Positions 7,345 to 14,025 of a DNA stretch of 32,045 bases are shown piece by piece (the stretch's first letter is position 1; each line of letters opens with the position of its first letter). The stretch covers positions 6,681 to 38,725 of the forward strand of contig JACQXN010000012.1 in the NCBI GenBank assembly GCA_016208745.1. The letters run 5' to 3'. The notes beneath the pieces are model-generated. The model was not told where the DNA came from. It searched no databases and saw only the letters and a list, made by a program, of their open reading frames with translations. This DNA is from Candidatus Portnoyibacteriota bacterium (GTDB lineage: Bacteria > Patescibacteriota > Minisyncoccia > Portnoybacterales > GWB1-42-6). Position numbers and translations under genes: made by a program.

Positions 7345-7946
7345 CTACAAAAGAATTCAAAAAATTAAAAAGACAAATAGATGTTACTATGGGGCAGTTT
7401 GAAAAAGAAGCGGTTGAAAACGGGGTTTCTCCAACCTCCAAAGAATTTAACGAAGCGGCTGAAAAGATAATTGAAAAGCTGGTAACTAACGCTGGATTTA
7501 GTTATGACGAATTTGCCAACATGGAGGCTAACGAACTTGATAGCGTGGACTTTAATATCAACGTTGGCGAGGGCTTAAAGAACGAACTGGAAAAAATCAA
7601 AAAAGAAATTAATGTTAAAGAAATTCCGGCTTTAAAATCCGAAGTTAAAAAAGCAACGGAGAAGATAGCGAAACTAGAAAACGATTTTGCGAACATTTGG
7701 GCAGAATTAGCCAAAAGTGGCAAATCATTAGCGGAGGTTAAGGGAAGCAACGACAAGCAGTCAATAGAAACTTCAGCTCAACTGGTAAAGTCTTTAGCCG
7801 CGCTCAAAGAGAAAGTTGTAAAACTGGAAACTACTCAACTGCAGCCAATGAAAGGAGTTGTGCAGATATACAAAGGCAATACTCCGCCTGAAGATAAAAC
7901 AATGTTATGGTGTGATACTTCTGAAGATAACGCGGGAAGATGGTAA
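7341..7946 (+). CDS. Coiled-coil protein with phage-fibre-like C-terminal motif
   Basis: The 201-residue product is mostly long helices with heptad character (residues ~85-165, 'ELEKIKKEINVKEIPALKSEVKKATEK' region). The last ~30 residues, 'VQIYKGNTPPEDKTMLWCDTSEDNAGRW', resemble short virion-associated tails in which 'GNTPP..KTMLWxDTS' recurs. It could be a fibre or an assembly protein of the element. It closes the plus-strand block and is followed by a strong terminator. Confidence 0.5.
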   Translation: MTTKEFKKLKRQIDVTMGQFEKEAVENGVSPTSKEFNEAAEKIIEKLVTNAGFSYDEFANMEANELDSVDFNINVGEGLKNELEKIKKEINVKEIPALKSEVKKATEKIAKLENDFANIWAELAKSGKSLAEVKGSNDKQSIETSAQLVKSLAALKEKVVKLETTQLQPMKGVVQIYKGNTPPEDKTMLWCDTSEDNAGRW

Positions 7947-7948
7947 CA

Positions 7949-7995
7949 AAAACCGCCTCAACTTTTAATTCTCTCGCATGGGTTGAGGCGGTTTT
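7949..7995 (+). terminator. Strong hairpin terminator closing the terminase-scaffold block
   Basis: CCGCCTCAAC (7953-7962) pairs with GTTGAGGCGG (7982-7991), with A and T runs flanking the stem, so it can work in both directions. It starts immediately after the stop of the coiled-coil gene. Confidence 0.8.
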
Positions 7996-8169
7996 AAGAA
8001 AGCATTAAAAATATTTATTATTTATTAAATCACAATAAATGTATCACCAGCATTACTACTTTTGTTGATAAAATCTATTTTAAGAAATTATGCCAGTTTT
8101 GCAGAGCAAAAGGAGATGTAGATTTCCGCACCTGCTTCTGTAAATGCGCGAAGAAACAAGAAAATAAAA

Positions 8170-8472
8170 ATGACCGAGTTAGAGAACATCCAGACAATGC
8201 AAAAGTGTCCGAGATTTAATACTTGCTCTATTGCGATTTGCCTATTGGATTATTTCCAAGAAGAAAGAGTTGGTTTGAAAAGCTTCCGCTCTGATGAGCC
8301 AAAATGCACTATGGCAAAAAGTATCAGATACCGGATTGGTAAAGATACCAAGTTGCCATACCAAGGACTAACTAAAAGGGAATGGATTGGAAAATATAAC
8401 TGGGACAAAAAAACACCCGCAGAGAAACAGGTGATTATAGAGAGGGGCAAGAAGTCATTAAGCCGCCTCTGA
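8170..8472 (+). CDS. Cys-containing hypothetical protein
   Basis: The 100-residue product begins MTELENIQTMQKCPRFNTC. Four cysteines in 'CPRFNTCSIAICLLD' and 'EPKCTMAKS' could bind one zinc. The N-terminal 'CPRFxxCSxxICxLD' pattern is one I associate with small uncharacterised proteins of Patescibacteria, but I cannot name a family. The C-terminus is basic ('KREWIGKYNWDKKTPAEKQ'). An upstream in-frame Cys-rich stretch (8090-8150, CQFCRAKGDVDFRTCFCKC in another frame) has no start codon and is not called. Confidence 0.55.
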   Translation: MTELENIQTMQKCPRFNTCSIAICLLDYFQEERVGLKSFRSDEPKCTMAKSIRYRIGKDTKLPYQGLTKREWIGKYNWDKKTPAEKQVIIERGKKSLSRL

Positions 8473-8563
8473 TAAGGGCTTTTGGGGCATTATTTCCCGA
8501 TTTGCCCCTTGTATCAGAGTTGTAACCCCGAAGTAGTAGTTTATATCGGGTAGCTCTTTAAAA

Positions 8564-9072
8564 TTATAGTTTCCCCATATTTATCCAAGGGGTAGAGCCG
8601 CCTTGCAATCTCCAAATATTACCGCTTTTATCAAGGAAGAAATCAACTTCCCATTGTAAAATTTCAGAAGTCGGGATAGAAACATTATGACTTGGCCAAG
8701 CTAAAAAGGTTTTAAAGTTAGGATTCCAAAGCCAAGTTGTCCCATCTGTTTTAAGAATAATAGGCTCATTCTGCTCTTGGCTTATAAATGCGATATTATC
8801 TGTTCCGATAACTCCTGATAGTCCTTTTTCGCCTTGAATGCCTTGCTCGCCAGTATCTTATCTCCCTTTAGGCCTTGAATATTCCAAGTCAACAATTTGT
8901 CATTCTTTTTGCAATCATCTCTCCTAAACCCTTCTCCAATTACATAAACCAACCCGCTTTTTTTAACACAGACGCTGATTGTATCGCCAGCGGCTCTGGT
9001 ATAAGTCCATAATCCTATTGTCAAACCTACCGCTACGATACTTATTATTAAAATTACTATTGTTTTTTTCAT
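8564..9072 (-). pseudogene. Secreted collagen-like protein, frameshifted
   Basis: Reading from ATG at 9072 on the minus strand, residues 1-27 form a signal peptide or membrane anchor (MKKTIVILIISIVAVGLTI). A Cys-containing segment, 'CVKKSGLVYVIGEGFRRDDC', follows, then a collagen-type start, 'GLKGDK'. The frame then shifts near 8856/8857 and would end at 8782. In the other frame the Gly-X-Y series continues ('DTGEQGIQGEKGLSG') and runs to a globular end, 'GNIWRLQGGSTPWINMGKL', with a stop at 8564-8566. The original would have been ~170 residues. A loss of 4 bases fits the triplet register. This could be a pseudogene, phase variation or an assembly error. Confidence 0.7.
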
Positions 9073-9113
9073 AATATTTTTTCTTTTAAAAAGTTAATAA
9101 TAAAATTTTTCAT

Positions 9114-9473
9114 TTATTTAATATCTTGCATATTCTCAATCGGTGATTCTTTGGTTTCTCCTTTTTCTGTATATTTTACAATACAAGTATTTCGCCACTC
9201 CTCATAATAAATACCCACTATATTATTCCACCTTTGTTTTAAATCTTTTAGTAATGTTTGACATTTTAAATTATTACTAAAGTCTGTGTCTGCCTTGTCT
9301 TTTTCCGTTTTTACTTGGTCTGCTTCCGCTTTTGCTCTGTCTACTGCTGCCTTTGCTTGTAGCTCTACCTGCCGTTGCTTTTCAATAGACTTCTGTTTAT
9401 TTACTTGGCTCACATACCAAAATCCTCCTAAAATAATACACCCCAGCATAAATATTAGCTGCTTTATTGGCAA
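9114..9473 (-). CDS. Membrane-anchored coiled-coil protein
   Basis: The 119-residue product has a hydrophobic N-terminus (residues ~5-20, 'LIFMLGCIILGGFWYV'), followed by an Ala/Lys/Glu heptad segment (~28-65, 'AKAAVDRAKAEADQVKTEKDKAD') and a C-terminal part with two cysteines. It resembles small spanin- or anchor-like phage proteins only in outline. The start overlaps the HEPN-type gene by 77 bp; a later Met (in 'MLGCI') would shorten the overlap. Confidence 0.5.
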   Translation of the reverse strand: MPIKQLIFMLGCIILGGFWYVSQVNKQKSIEKQRQVELQAKAAVDRAKAEADQVKTEKDKADTDFSNNLKCQTLLKDLKQRWNNIVGIYYEEWRNTCIVKYTEKGETKESPIENMQDIK

Positions 9474-9921
9474 GAATTAGACAGCGAAGCAAATCCCTAA
9501 TGTTAATTTTTCCTGATGATGTAGAATAATTATATTTATCTCTTAATTTCATTCCCTTAGGATGTGCAAATTCATTTCTATAAGAATTTACCTTTAATAA
9601 ATTATTCACTGGAAAATTATCATTATATTCTTTTACAATCTCAATTTTATTTCTAAAAGAAACATAGTTTGATAGTATTCTATAAAAATCTTGCGAAAAA
9701 TATACATCTGTGCCATCTTCACCTTTTTTAATAATCCCTTCCTTCCTGAATTGATAACCTATACGAATTTCCAGAAGTTCCTCAAGGTGAGCGTGAGTTG
9801 AGATTACTCTTGCTTGTAATTCTCTTAATTCCGGCGTTAGATAGGCAGGGTGAATATCCCCCAAATTATCCAGCTCATTCTTTAGTTCATCAATTTCTTC
9901 ATCAATGGCTTTCCTTCTCAT
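9397..9921 (-). CDS. HEPN-motif protein in the lysogeny-like operon
   Basis: The 174-residue product is all-helical by inspection. It begins with a coiled segment ('DEEIDELKNELDNL'), then 'ELRELQARVISTHAHLEELLEIRI', and carries 'VNSYRNEFAHPKG' near residues 111-123. R115 and H120 form the Rx4H motif typical of HEPN ribonucleases and their inactive relatives. HEPN proteins often act as toxins or abortive-infection effectors. No partner antitoxin (MNT) is next to it; the neighbour upstream is an HTH protein coupled by ATGA. The HEPN assignment is motif-based. Confidence 0.55.
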   Translation of the reverse strand: MRRKAIDEEIDELKNELDNLGDIHPAYLTPELRELQARVISTHAHLEELLEIRIGYQFRKEGIIKKGEDGTDVYFSQDFYRILSNYVSFRNKIEIVKEYNDNFPVNNLLKVNSYRNEFAHPKGMKLRDKYNYSTSSGKINIRDLLRCLILANKAANIYAGVYYFRRILVCEPSK

Positions 9922-10100
9922 TTTGTTTGCCTTTTTAATAATTTATTCAATTCTTTTTCAGAAATTCTAGTATTCTTGCGGGAAATTTTAATAGTCTTAA
10001 TTTTGCCAGCCCGAACATAACGATAGAATGTTGGCTCGCTTATACGAAGTATCTGTATTACTTCCCGAATAGTTAAAAGGTTTCCGATTCTTTTTGACAT
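9918..10100 (-). CDS. Excisionase-type HTH protein (HTH_17/MerR-like)
   Basis: The 60-residue product begins MSKRIGNLLTIREVIQILRI and continues 'SEPTFYRYVRAGKIKTIKISRK', the winged-HTH pattern of DNA-binding excisionase-family proteins ('LTxxEVAxxLxVSxxTxYRxxRxGKIPAxKI'). It could be the recombination directionality factor for the serine recombinase downstream, or the repressor controlling the divergent promoters. Its last codons overlap the HEPN-type gene. It heads a four-gene minus-strand operon. Confidence 0.7.
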   Translation of the reverse strand: MSKRIGNLLTIREVIQILRISEPTFYRYVRAGKIKTIKISRKNTRISEKELNKLLKRQTK

Positions 10101-10199
10101 CTATTGATAGTTTAAGGCACTTTTAAAAAATTAGCAAATTATAGAAATTGCAGACTTGTTGATGATAGCTATTGACAGGTTGTGTGGATTTGTTAAAAT
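10101..10199. promoter_or_regulatory. Divergent control region of the lysogeny-like operon
   Basis: A plus-strand promoter has TTGACA (10172-10177), a 16-bp spacer and TAAAAT (10194-10199). A minus-strand -10, TATAAT, lies at 10143-10138, pointing to the HTH gene. The 10-mer CTATTGAYAG occurs at 10101-10110, against the HTH start codon, and at 10169-10178, over the plus-strand -35. Repeats at both promoters suggest binding by one repressor, with the HTH protein a candidate. Confidence 0.55.
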
Positions 10200-10314
10200 A
10201 GAGGCGTTGAGGATAAATCAGTATAGCAGAAGCTTTTATTTTTTGATAAAATTGTAGAAGCCCGAGAGCTGGTTTATCCTCAACAGATAACTTTTGCTCC
10301 TCGGGCTTTTATAT
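10200..10314 (+). ncRNA. Candidate structured RNA with interleaved stems and terminator
   Basis: Transcription from the 10172 promoter would begin near 10206. GTTGAGGATAAA (10206-10217) pairs perfectly with TTTATCCTCAAC (10273-10284). AAGCCCGAG (10258-10266), inside that loop, pairs with CTCGGGCTT (10300-10308), outside it, and is followed by T-rich sequence. The two stems interleave, so they form either a pseudoknot or alternative terminator states. A small inner hairpin, TTTTAT/ATAAAA, lies between 10234 and 10251. No protein frame explains these pairings. Confidence 0.6.
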
Positions 10315-10321
10315 TTCTAAA

Positions 10322-10432
10322 ATGAGTTACACGCTAGGCGGTGTTATTCTCCAAAACTTAATAGAAACTCTGCCAATAATGCTTTTAGTTACACCATTTA
10401 TTTATTGGCTAGTGTTTAAGAAATTAAAATAA
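10322..10432 (+). CDS. 36-aa single-span membrane peptide
   Basis: ATG 10322 to TAA 10432 encodes MSYTLGGVILQNLIETLPIM and a hydrophobic continuation 'LLVTPFIYWLVFKKLK'. One transmembrane helix ends in a basic cytoplasmic-type tail. It lies just after the structured RNA and could be translated from read-through of that transcript. A holin- or toxin-like membrane peptide is possible, but size and hydrophobicity are the only evidence. Confidence 0.45.
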   Translation: MSYTLGGVILQNLIETLPIMLLVTPFIYWLVFKKLK

Positions 10433-10433
10433 T

Positions 10434-10500
10434 TCAGGGAAGCAGTAAGCGGTAGCCAGTGGGGCGGCTTCACTGAACGCTGGCTATCGCTTATTCTGAA
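10434..10500 (+). promoter_or_regulatory. Long hairpin upstream of the small serine recombinase
   Basis: TAAGCGGTAGCCAG (10446-10459) pairs with CTGGCTATCGCTTA (10480-10493) through 14 positions with one G-U pair. TTCAG (10433-10437) and CTGAA (10496-10500) extend the fold. There is no T tract. It may be an RNA control element of the recombinase gene or a recombinase-binding dyad. Confidence 0.5.
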
Positions 10501-10520
10501 ATAATTAATAATTTAAAAAT

Positions 10521-11075
10521 ATGACAAACTTAAAAATCGGGCTTTATGCCCGCGTATCAACAGACGAACAAAATATTAATACCCAGATAGTAGCCATTAA
10601 GGATTTCTGCCAAAGGAATGACTACAAAATAGCTGAGCAGTATCTGGATGTAGGAATATCCGGCTCTACTGATTCAAGGCCGGCATTTAATAAATTAATC
10701 AATGACGTTAGAAGCGGCCGGATTAATTGTATTGTGGTTTATAAGTTAGATAGGATTGGCAGAAGTTTGCAGCATCTATTAAATCTTTTTGAAGAGTTTA
10801 GATATAGAAAGGTTGAGTTTGTTTCCTTAACCCAAAATATTAATACCAACACTCCGGAGGGAAAAATGTTTTTAAGGTTGCTGATGGTTTTAGCTGAATA
10901 CGAAAGGGAGCTGATTGTTTCAAGAATTCACAGCGGGCTTGATAGGGCGCGAAAGGAAGGCAAGACACTAGGCAGGCCAATTGGTGCAAAGGATAGCAAA
11001 CGCAGAAAGCTATCCGGCTACTGGAACAGATGGGCTGATAAGAAGCAGAAAATAAGAGAGTTAGTTAAGGCTTAA
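10521..11075 (+). CDS. Small serine recombinase (resolvase/invertase family)
   Basis: The 184-residue product has the catalytic 'GLYARVSTDEQ' (nucleophile S13), 'DVGISGSTDSRP' and 'YKLDRIGRSLQ' (D77, R78, R81), and the E-helix start 'LAEYERELIVSRI'. 'GRPIGAKD' marks the hinge. The residues after it ('SKRRKLSGYWNRWADKKQKIR') are basic but do not match the usual resolvase HTH closely. It may invert or resolve DNA of the element or cooperate with the large recombinase downstream. It is separated from the next gene by 4 nt. Confidence 0.9.
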   Translation: MTNLKIGLYARVSTDEQNINTQIVAIKDFCQRNDYKIAEQYLDVGISGSTDSRPAFNKLINDVRSGRINCIVVYKLDRIGRSLQHLLNLFEEFRYRKVEFVSLTQNINTNTPEGKMFLRLLMVLAEYERELIVSRIHSGLDRARKEGKTLGRPIGAKDSKRRKLSGYWNRWADKKQKIRELVKA

Positions 11076-11079
11076 ATTT

Positions 11080-11400
11080 ATGAGAAAACACAAAACAAAC
11101 ATACCATCCGAGTTGGAAATTTTAAAAGATACATTGAATAGATTAAAGCGCTATACCAAAAAATATCCAGTTGCTTCACTTATGTTGCCCCACGTGGCAA
11201 GGTTAATTGAGCTAGAAGAAGAAAATCAAAGTGAAATCAGGAGGGAAATTATCCCAGAATTTTTAGTGCGAGAAAAAAGAGAAGCTGAAAAGAAAGAGTT
11301 AAATAAAAAATTAGGGAATATTAATAAAGCTGTATTCTCTGTGTCAAAAAAATATAGCAAAAAACAGATTGAAAAATTGGTTGCCGATTTTAGAAAATAA
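11080..11400 (+). CDS. Helical hypothetical protein between the recombinases
   Basis: The 106-residue product is Lys/Glu-rich and probably helical ('LEILKDTLNRLKRYTKKYPVA', 'EFLVREKREAEKKELNKKL'). It sits 4 nt after the small recombinase and 9 nt before the large one, so the three form one operon. An accessory recombination role is possible from position alone. No family is recognised. Confidence 0.55.
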   Translation: MRKHKTNIPSELEILKDTLNRLKRYTKKYPVASLMLPHVARLIELEEENQSEIRREIIPEFLVREKREAEKKELNKKLGNINKAVFSVSKKYSKKQIEKLVADFRK

Positions 11401-11409
11401 AATAATAAA

Positions 11410-13011
11410 ATGCCAACAGCATTAGACAATAAAATAATTGCCAAGACGCTGCGCGCAGCCGTCTATGCCAGACTTTCAACCGAAGAGCAGAACCGGCAGG
11501 ATTTATCCATGCCTAAAGTGCAGATACCCAAAGCCATGGATTATATCAGGGAAGCCGGCTGGCGGTTTATTAAAACCTATACTGATGTTGCTGATTGCAA
11601 TAAGTTTGATAAGCGCGCCGGCCTGCAGGAAATGTTAAGTGAAGTTAAGGACTTTGATATTATTGTGGTTTATGAGTTTGCCAGATTATGGGGTGATTCA
11701 GATTATACCAAGGGGAGGATTTTTAACATACTGGATAAAAACCGGATTCAAGTAACCGCGGTATTACAGAAAACAGCCATAGTAACGCCGGAAGATTATG
11801 ACCCCAAGTGCATGAACGTAAAAAACCAACGATTAATTTCTGGTATAGGGGTAGCCTATGACCGAGGGAGAAGGCGGGAAAACTTTATGGCATCCAGACT
11901 AGCCACAATAAACAATGGCAAGTGCGTAACCTCTCTCATCTATGGCTATGATATTAAAAGAGAAATCCATCCAACTGATAACAAAAGGACAATCGGTTAT
12001 CGGATTATCAATGAATACGAAGCCTCGGTTTTAAAAAGAATTCTAAATGAAAGAACCAACGGGGGAAGTTTAAGAAAGATTACAGCCGGTTTAAATAAAG
12101 ATGGCATCAAAACTAAAAAGGGCAAGGAGTGGACTTGCACTAATTTATCGCGCTTAATCAAGAATCCTCTTTGCTGCGGATATTTTTATTGGAATAAAAC
12201 TCAAGATAGAAAGATGGATGATGAGAGAATCTGTTTGCGGATACCTAAAGAACGCTGGAAGCTGATAACAATTAGCAAAGAGAGGGAAAGATATTATAAG
12301 CCGATTGTAACCAAAGAAGTCTGGGAGAAAGCCCAGCAGGTAGGTAAGATTTACTCCAACTTAAAAGGCAGAGCCGGCCATAGTAGGAATATCCTTGCCG
12401 GATTGCTTTACTGCGCGCATTGTGGAGGCGGAATGAATGAAACGTCTTTTAGTTGGCGTGGAGGGAAGCTTAAGCCCCTACATCTAACCAGCTACTATGT
12501 ATGCAGGGAATGGTTACAGAAAAATAAGTGTGATAAGAAAGGCCATAATGCCCAGAGAACAAAAGAGCAGGTAATCAGCGAGGTTGAAAGATATCTTAAT
12601 TGTCCGGAGGCCTTTGAGATAGCTTTAGCTAGCCAGAAGAATGAAAAAATTGGTGAGAAGAAAAAGGAAATTAGAGGCTGGGAAACGAAGCTCCGCCAAA
12701 CAGAAACTCGGCTTTATAATTTAAACCTTGATTGGATAGATAGGAAAATAAAAGAGGGCTACTACCATGAGCTATTGCAGAATTTGGAAGACGAACAGAT
12801 TAAAACCAGAGGCCATTTAATTGAATTAAAAGACGGGTTGAAGGAATTAGAAGAGAAGCGCGAACAAGTCTATAAGGTGCAATCATTGGCCGAAGAGATT
12901 AAAGAGGGAATCAATCAATTAGATATTCCACAGCAGAAAATTCTAATGCAGATGTTGATAGAAAAAGTTATAATTATTGACGGAGTGCCTAAGGTTAGCT
13001 TTAAAATCTAA
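11410..13011 (+). CDS. Large serine recombinase (integrase)
   Basis: The 533-residue product has the three-part layout of large serine integrases. There is a catalytic domain with 'YARLSTEEQ' (S23), a Recombinase domain (~175-310, 'GGSLRKITAGLNKDGI', 'LIKNPLCCGYFYW'), a zinc ribbon (C335, C338, C365, C374) and a C-terminal coiled coil (~400-500). The usual 'KLDRLxR' reads 'EFARLWGD', so the Asp and second Arg are replaced by A91 and G95. It ends 9 bp before the interrupted comEC, the typical position next to an attachment site, and probably integrated the element. Confidence 0.92.
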   Translation: MPTALDNKIIAKTLRAAVYARLSTEEQNRQDLSMPKVQIPKAMDYIREAGWRFIKTYTDVADCNKFDKRAGLQEMLSEVKDFDIIVVYEFARLWGDSDYTKGRIFNILDKNRIQVTAVLQKTAIVTPEDYDPKCMNVKNQRLISGIGVAYDRGRRRENFMASRLATINNGKCVTSLIYGYDIKREIHPTDNKRTIGYRIINEYEASVLKRILNERTNGGSLRKITAGLNKDGIKTKKGKEWTCTNLSRLIKNPLCCGYFYWNKTQDRKMDDERICLRIPKERWKLITISKERERYYKPIVTKEVWEKAQQVGKIYSNLKGRAGHSRNILAGLLYCAHCGGGMNETSFSWRGGKLKPLHLTSYYVCREWLQKNKCDKKGHNAQRTKEQVISEVERYLNCPEAFEIALASQKNEKIGEKKKEIRGWETKLRQTETRLYNLNLDWIDRKIKEGYYHELLQNLEDEQIKTRGHLIELKDGLKELEEKREQVYKVQSLAEEIKEGINQLDIPQQKILMQMLIEKVIIIDGVPKVSFKI

Positions 13012-13030
13012 CGCTATAGAGTGTCCGTTT
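13012..13030 (+). other. Inferred right attachment junction (attR) in comEC
   Basis: The recombinase stops at 13011 and ComEC-type coding sequence begins at about 13021. The first codons read V-S-V-Y-N-I-T-I-I, where ComEC proteins of this type read V-S-G-Y-N-I-T-I-I, so the crossover probably lies in or next to GTGTCCGTT (13021-13029). The left junction is outside the window, so the core sequence cannot be confirmed here. Confidence 0.5.
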
Positions 13031-13851
13031 ACAATATCACAATTATTGCCTCATTTTTTATGACGATTTTTGGCTGGTTTATGTTGCCGCGAAACGCCAG
13101 ATTCTGGTTGGCTGTTTTGGCAATTGTATTTTTTACTATTTTAACCGGCGCTTCAGCTTCTGTTGTTCGCGCCTCTATTATGGGAGTTATGGTTCTGGTG
13201 GCGCGACAAGGCGGCCGGCTTTACAGCGTCAAAAACGCTCTAGTTTTTGCGGGCGCAGTAATGATTTTTTTAAATCCTAAAATTTTGCGATTTGATATTA
13301 GTTTTCAGCTTTCGTTTCTGGCGACGGCCGGTTTGATTTGGCTGGCGCCAGTTTTTGACCCCGTAATACAACTTTGGCTGTCGCCAAAGGCGACAAACAA
13401 AACCAGAATGCCAAAGTTGATATACGGGGTTGAAAGATGGTCTATCACTCAGAAATTTATAGAAATCCTTGTGACCACTTTTTCGGCACAACTAGCAGTT
13501 TTGCCTTTAATTTTGGTATATTTTAGCCAATTGTCTCTCATTTCGCCTTTGGCCAATATGGCGATTTTATTATTAGTCCCTTTTGCAATGCTTCTTGGAT
13601 TTTTAATCGGCGGGCTTGGCATAATTTGGCTTTGGGGCGCTAAAGTTTTAGGCTGGGTTTTGTGGCTTATTCTAACTCTAAAAATTAAAATGATTGAATT
13701 TTTTGCCGGCTTGCCTCTAAGCTCTTTAGAAATGCAATGGGATTGGATTTTTGCCATAATTTATTATCTGATACTTACATTATTTCTGCGATGGTTTTAT
13801 CAAAGACAAAAATCCGGAATTTTGGTGGAAAAATACGCCACAGATAATTAG
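13021..13851 (+). pseudogene. comEC: ComEC/Rec2 competence domain, 5' part missing
   Basis: The 276 residues cover the Competence domain of the DNA-uptake channel ComEC: 'SVYNITIIASFFMTIFGWFM', 'TGASASVVRASIMG', 'NPKILRFDISFQLSFLATAGLI', and about eight membrane spans. The N-terminal part that should precede 'SGYNITII' is missing, and a stop (13009-13011) closes the frame just upstream. The missing part is expected on the far side of the element. GTG 13021 has no Shine-Dalgarno sequence; ATG 13060 is another possible start. The metallo-beta-lactamase domain is in the next gene. Uptake should fail unless the element excises. Confidence 0.82.
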
Positions 13852-13879
13852 TTATCGCGAATCGTAAAACAATAATTTT

Positions 13880-13995
13880 CCCCCTTTGAAAAAGGGGGAT
13901 TCCCTCCCGAGGCGGGTCCGCCTTTGGCGGAAAGGGGGATTTATATTGAAGACTATTTTTAAAATCCACCCCACCCCTCCTTTTTCAAAGGAGGG
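13880..13995. repeat. REP/MITE-like inverted repeat between the ComEC genes
   Basis: CCCCCTTTGAAAAAGGGGG (13880-13898) and CTCCTTTTTCAAAGGAGGG (13977-13995) are related palindromic ends in inverted orientation. Between them lie the hairpin TCCGCC-TTT-GGCGGA and a second AAAGGGGGATT. No gene is present. It looks like a short mobile or REP-type intergenic element. Confidence 0.55.
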
Positions 13996-14025
13996 CGCAT
14001 TATTTTACAATTTTAGCCGACTCCA

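Noticed and set aside
8044-8218. Cys-rich frame (CQFC...CFCKC) before the 100-aa protein
   Set aside because: It has no usable start codon and overlaps the next gene; it may be a remnant but cannot be supported as a gene.
8469-8518. Terminator at the end of the 100-aa protein gene
   Set aside because: GGGGCA/TGCCCC and GATA/TATC can pair, but there are mismatches and no T run follows.
623-13011. Alternative genetic code (TGA as glycine)
   Set aside because: Genes end cleanly at TGA (e.g. 7344) and conserved proteins contain no in-frame TGA.
13270-13757. Minus-strand frames across comEC
   Set aside because: They are antisense to a clear membrane-protein frame and show no domain or start signals.
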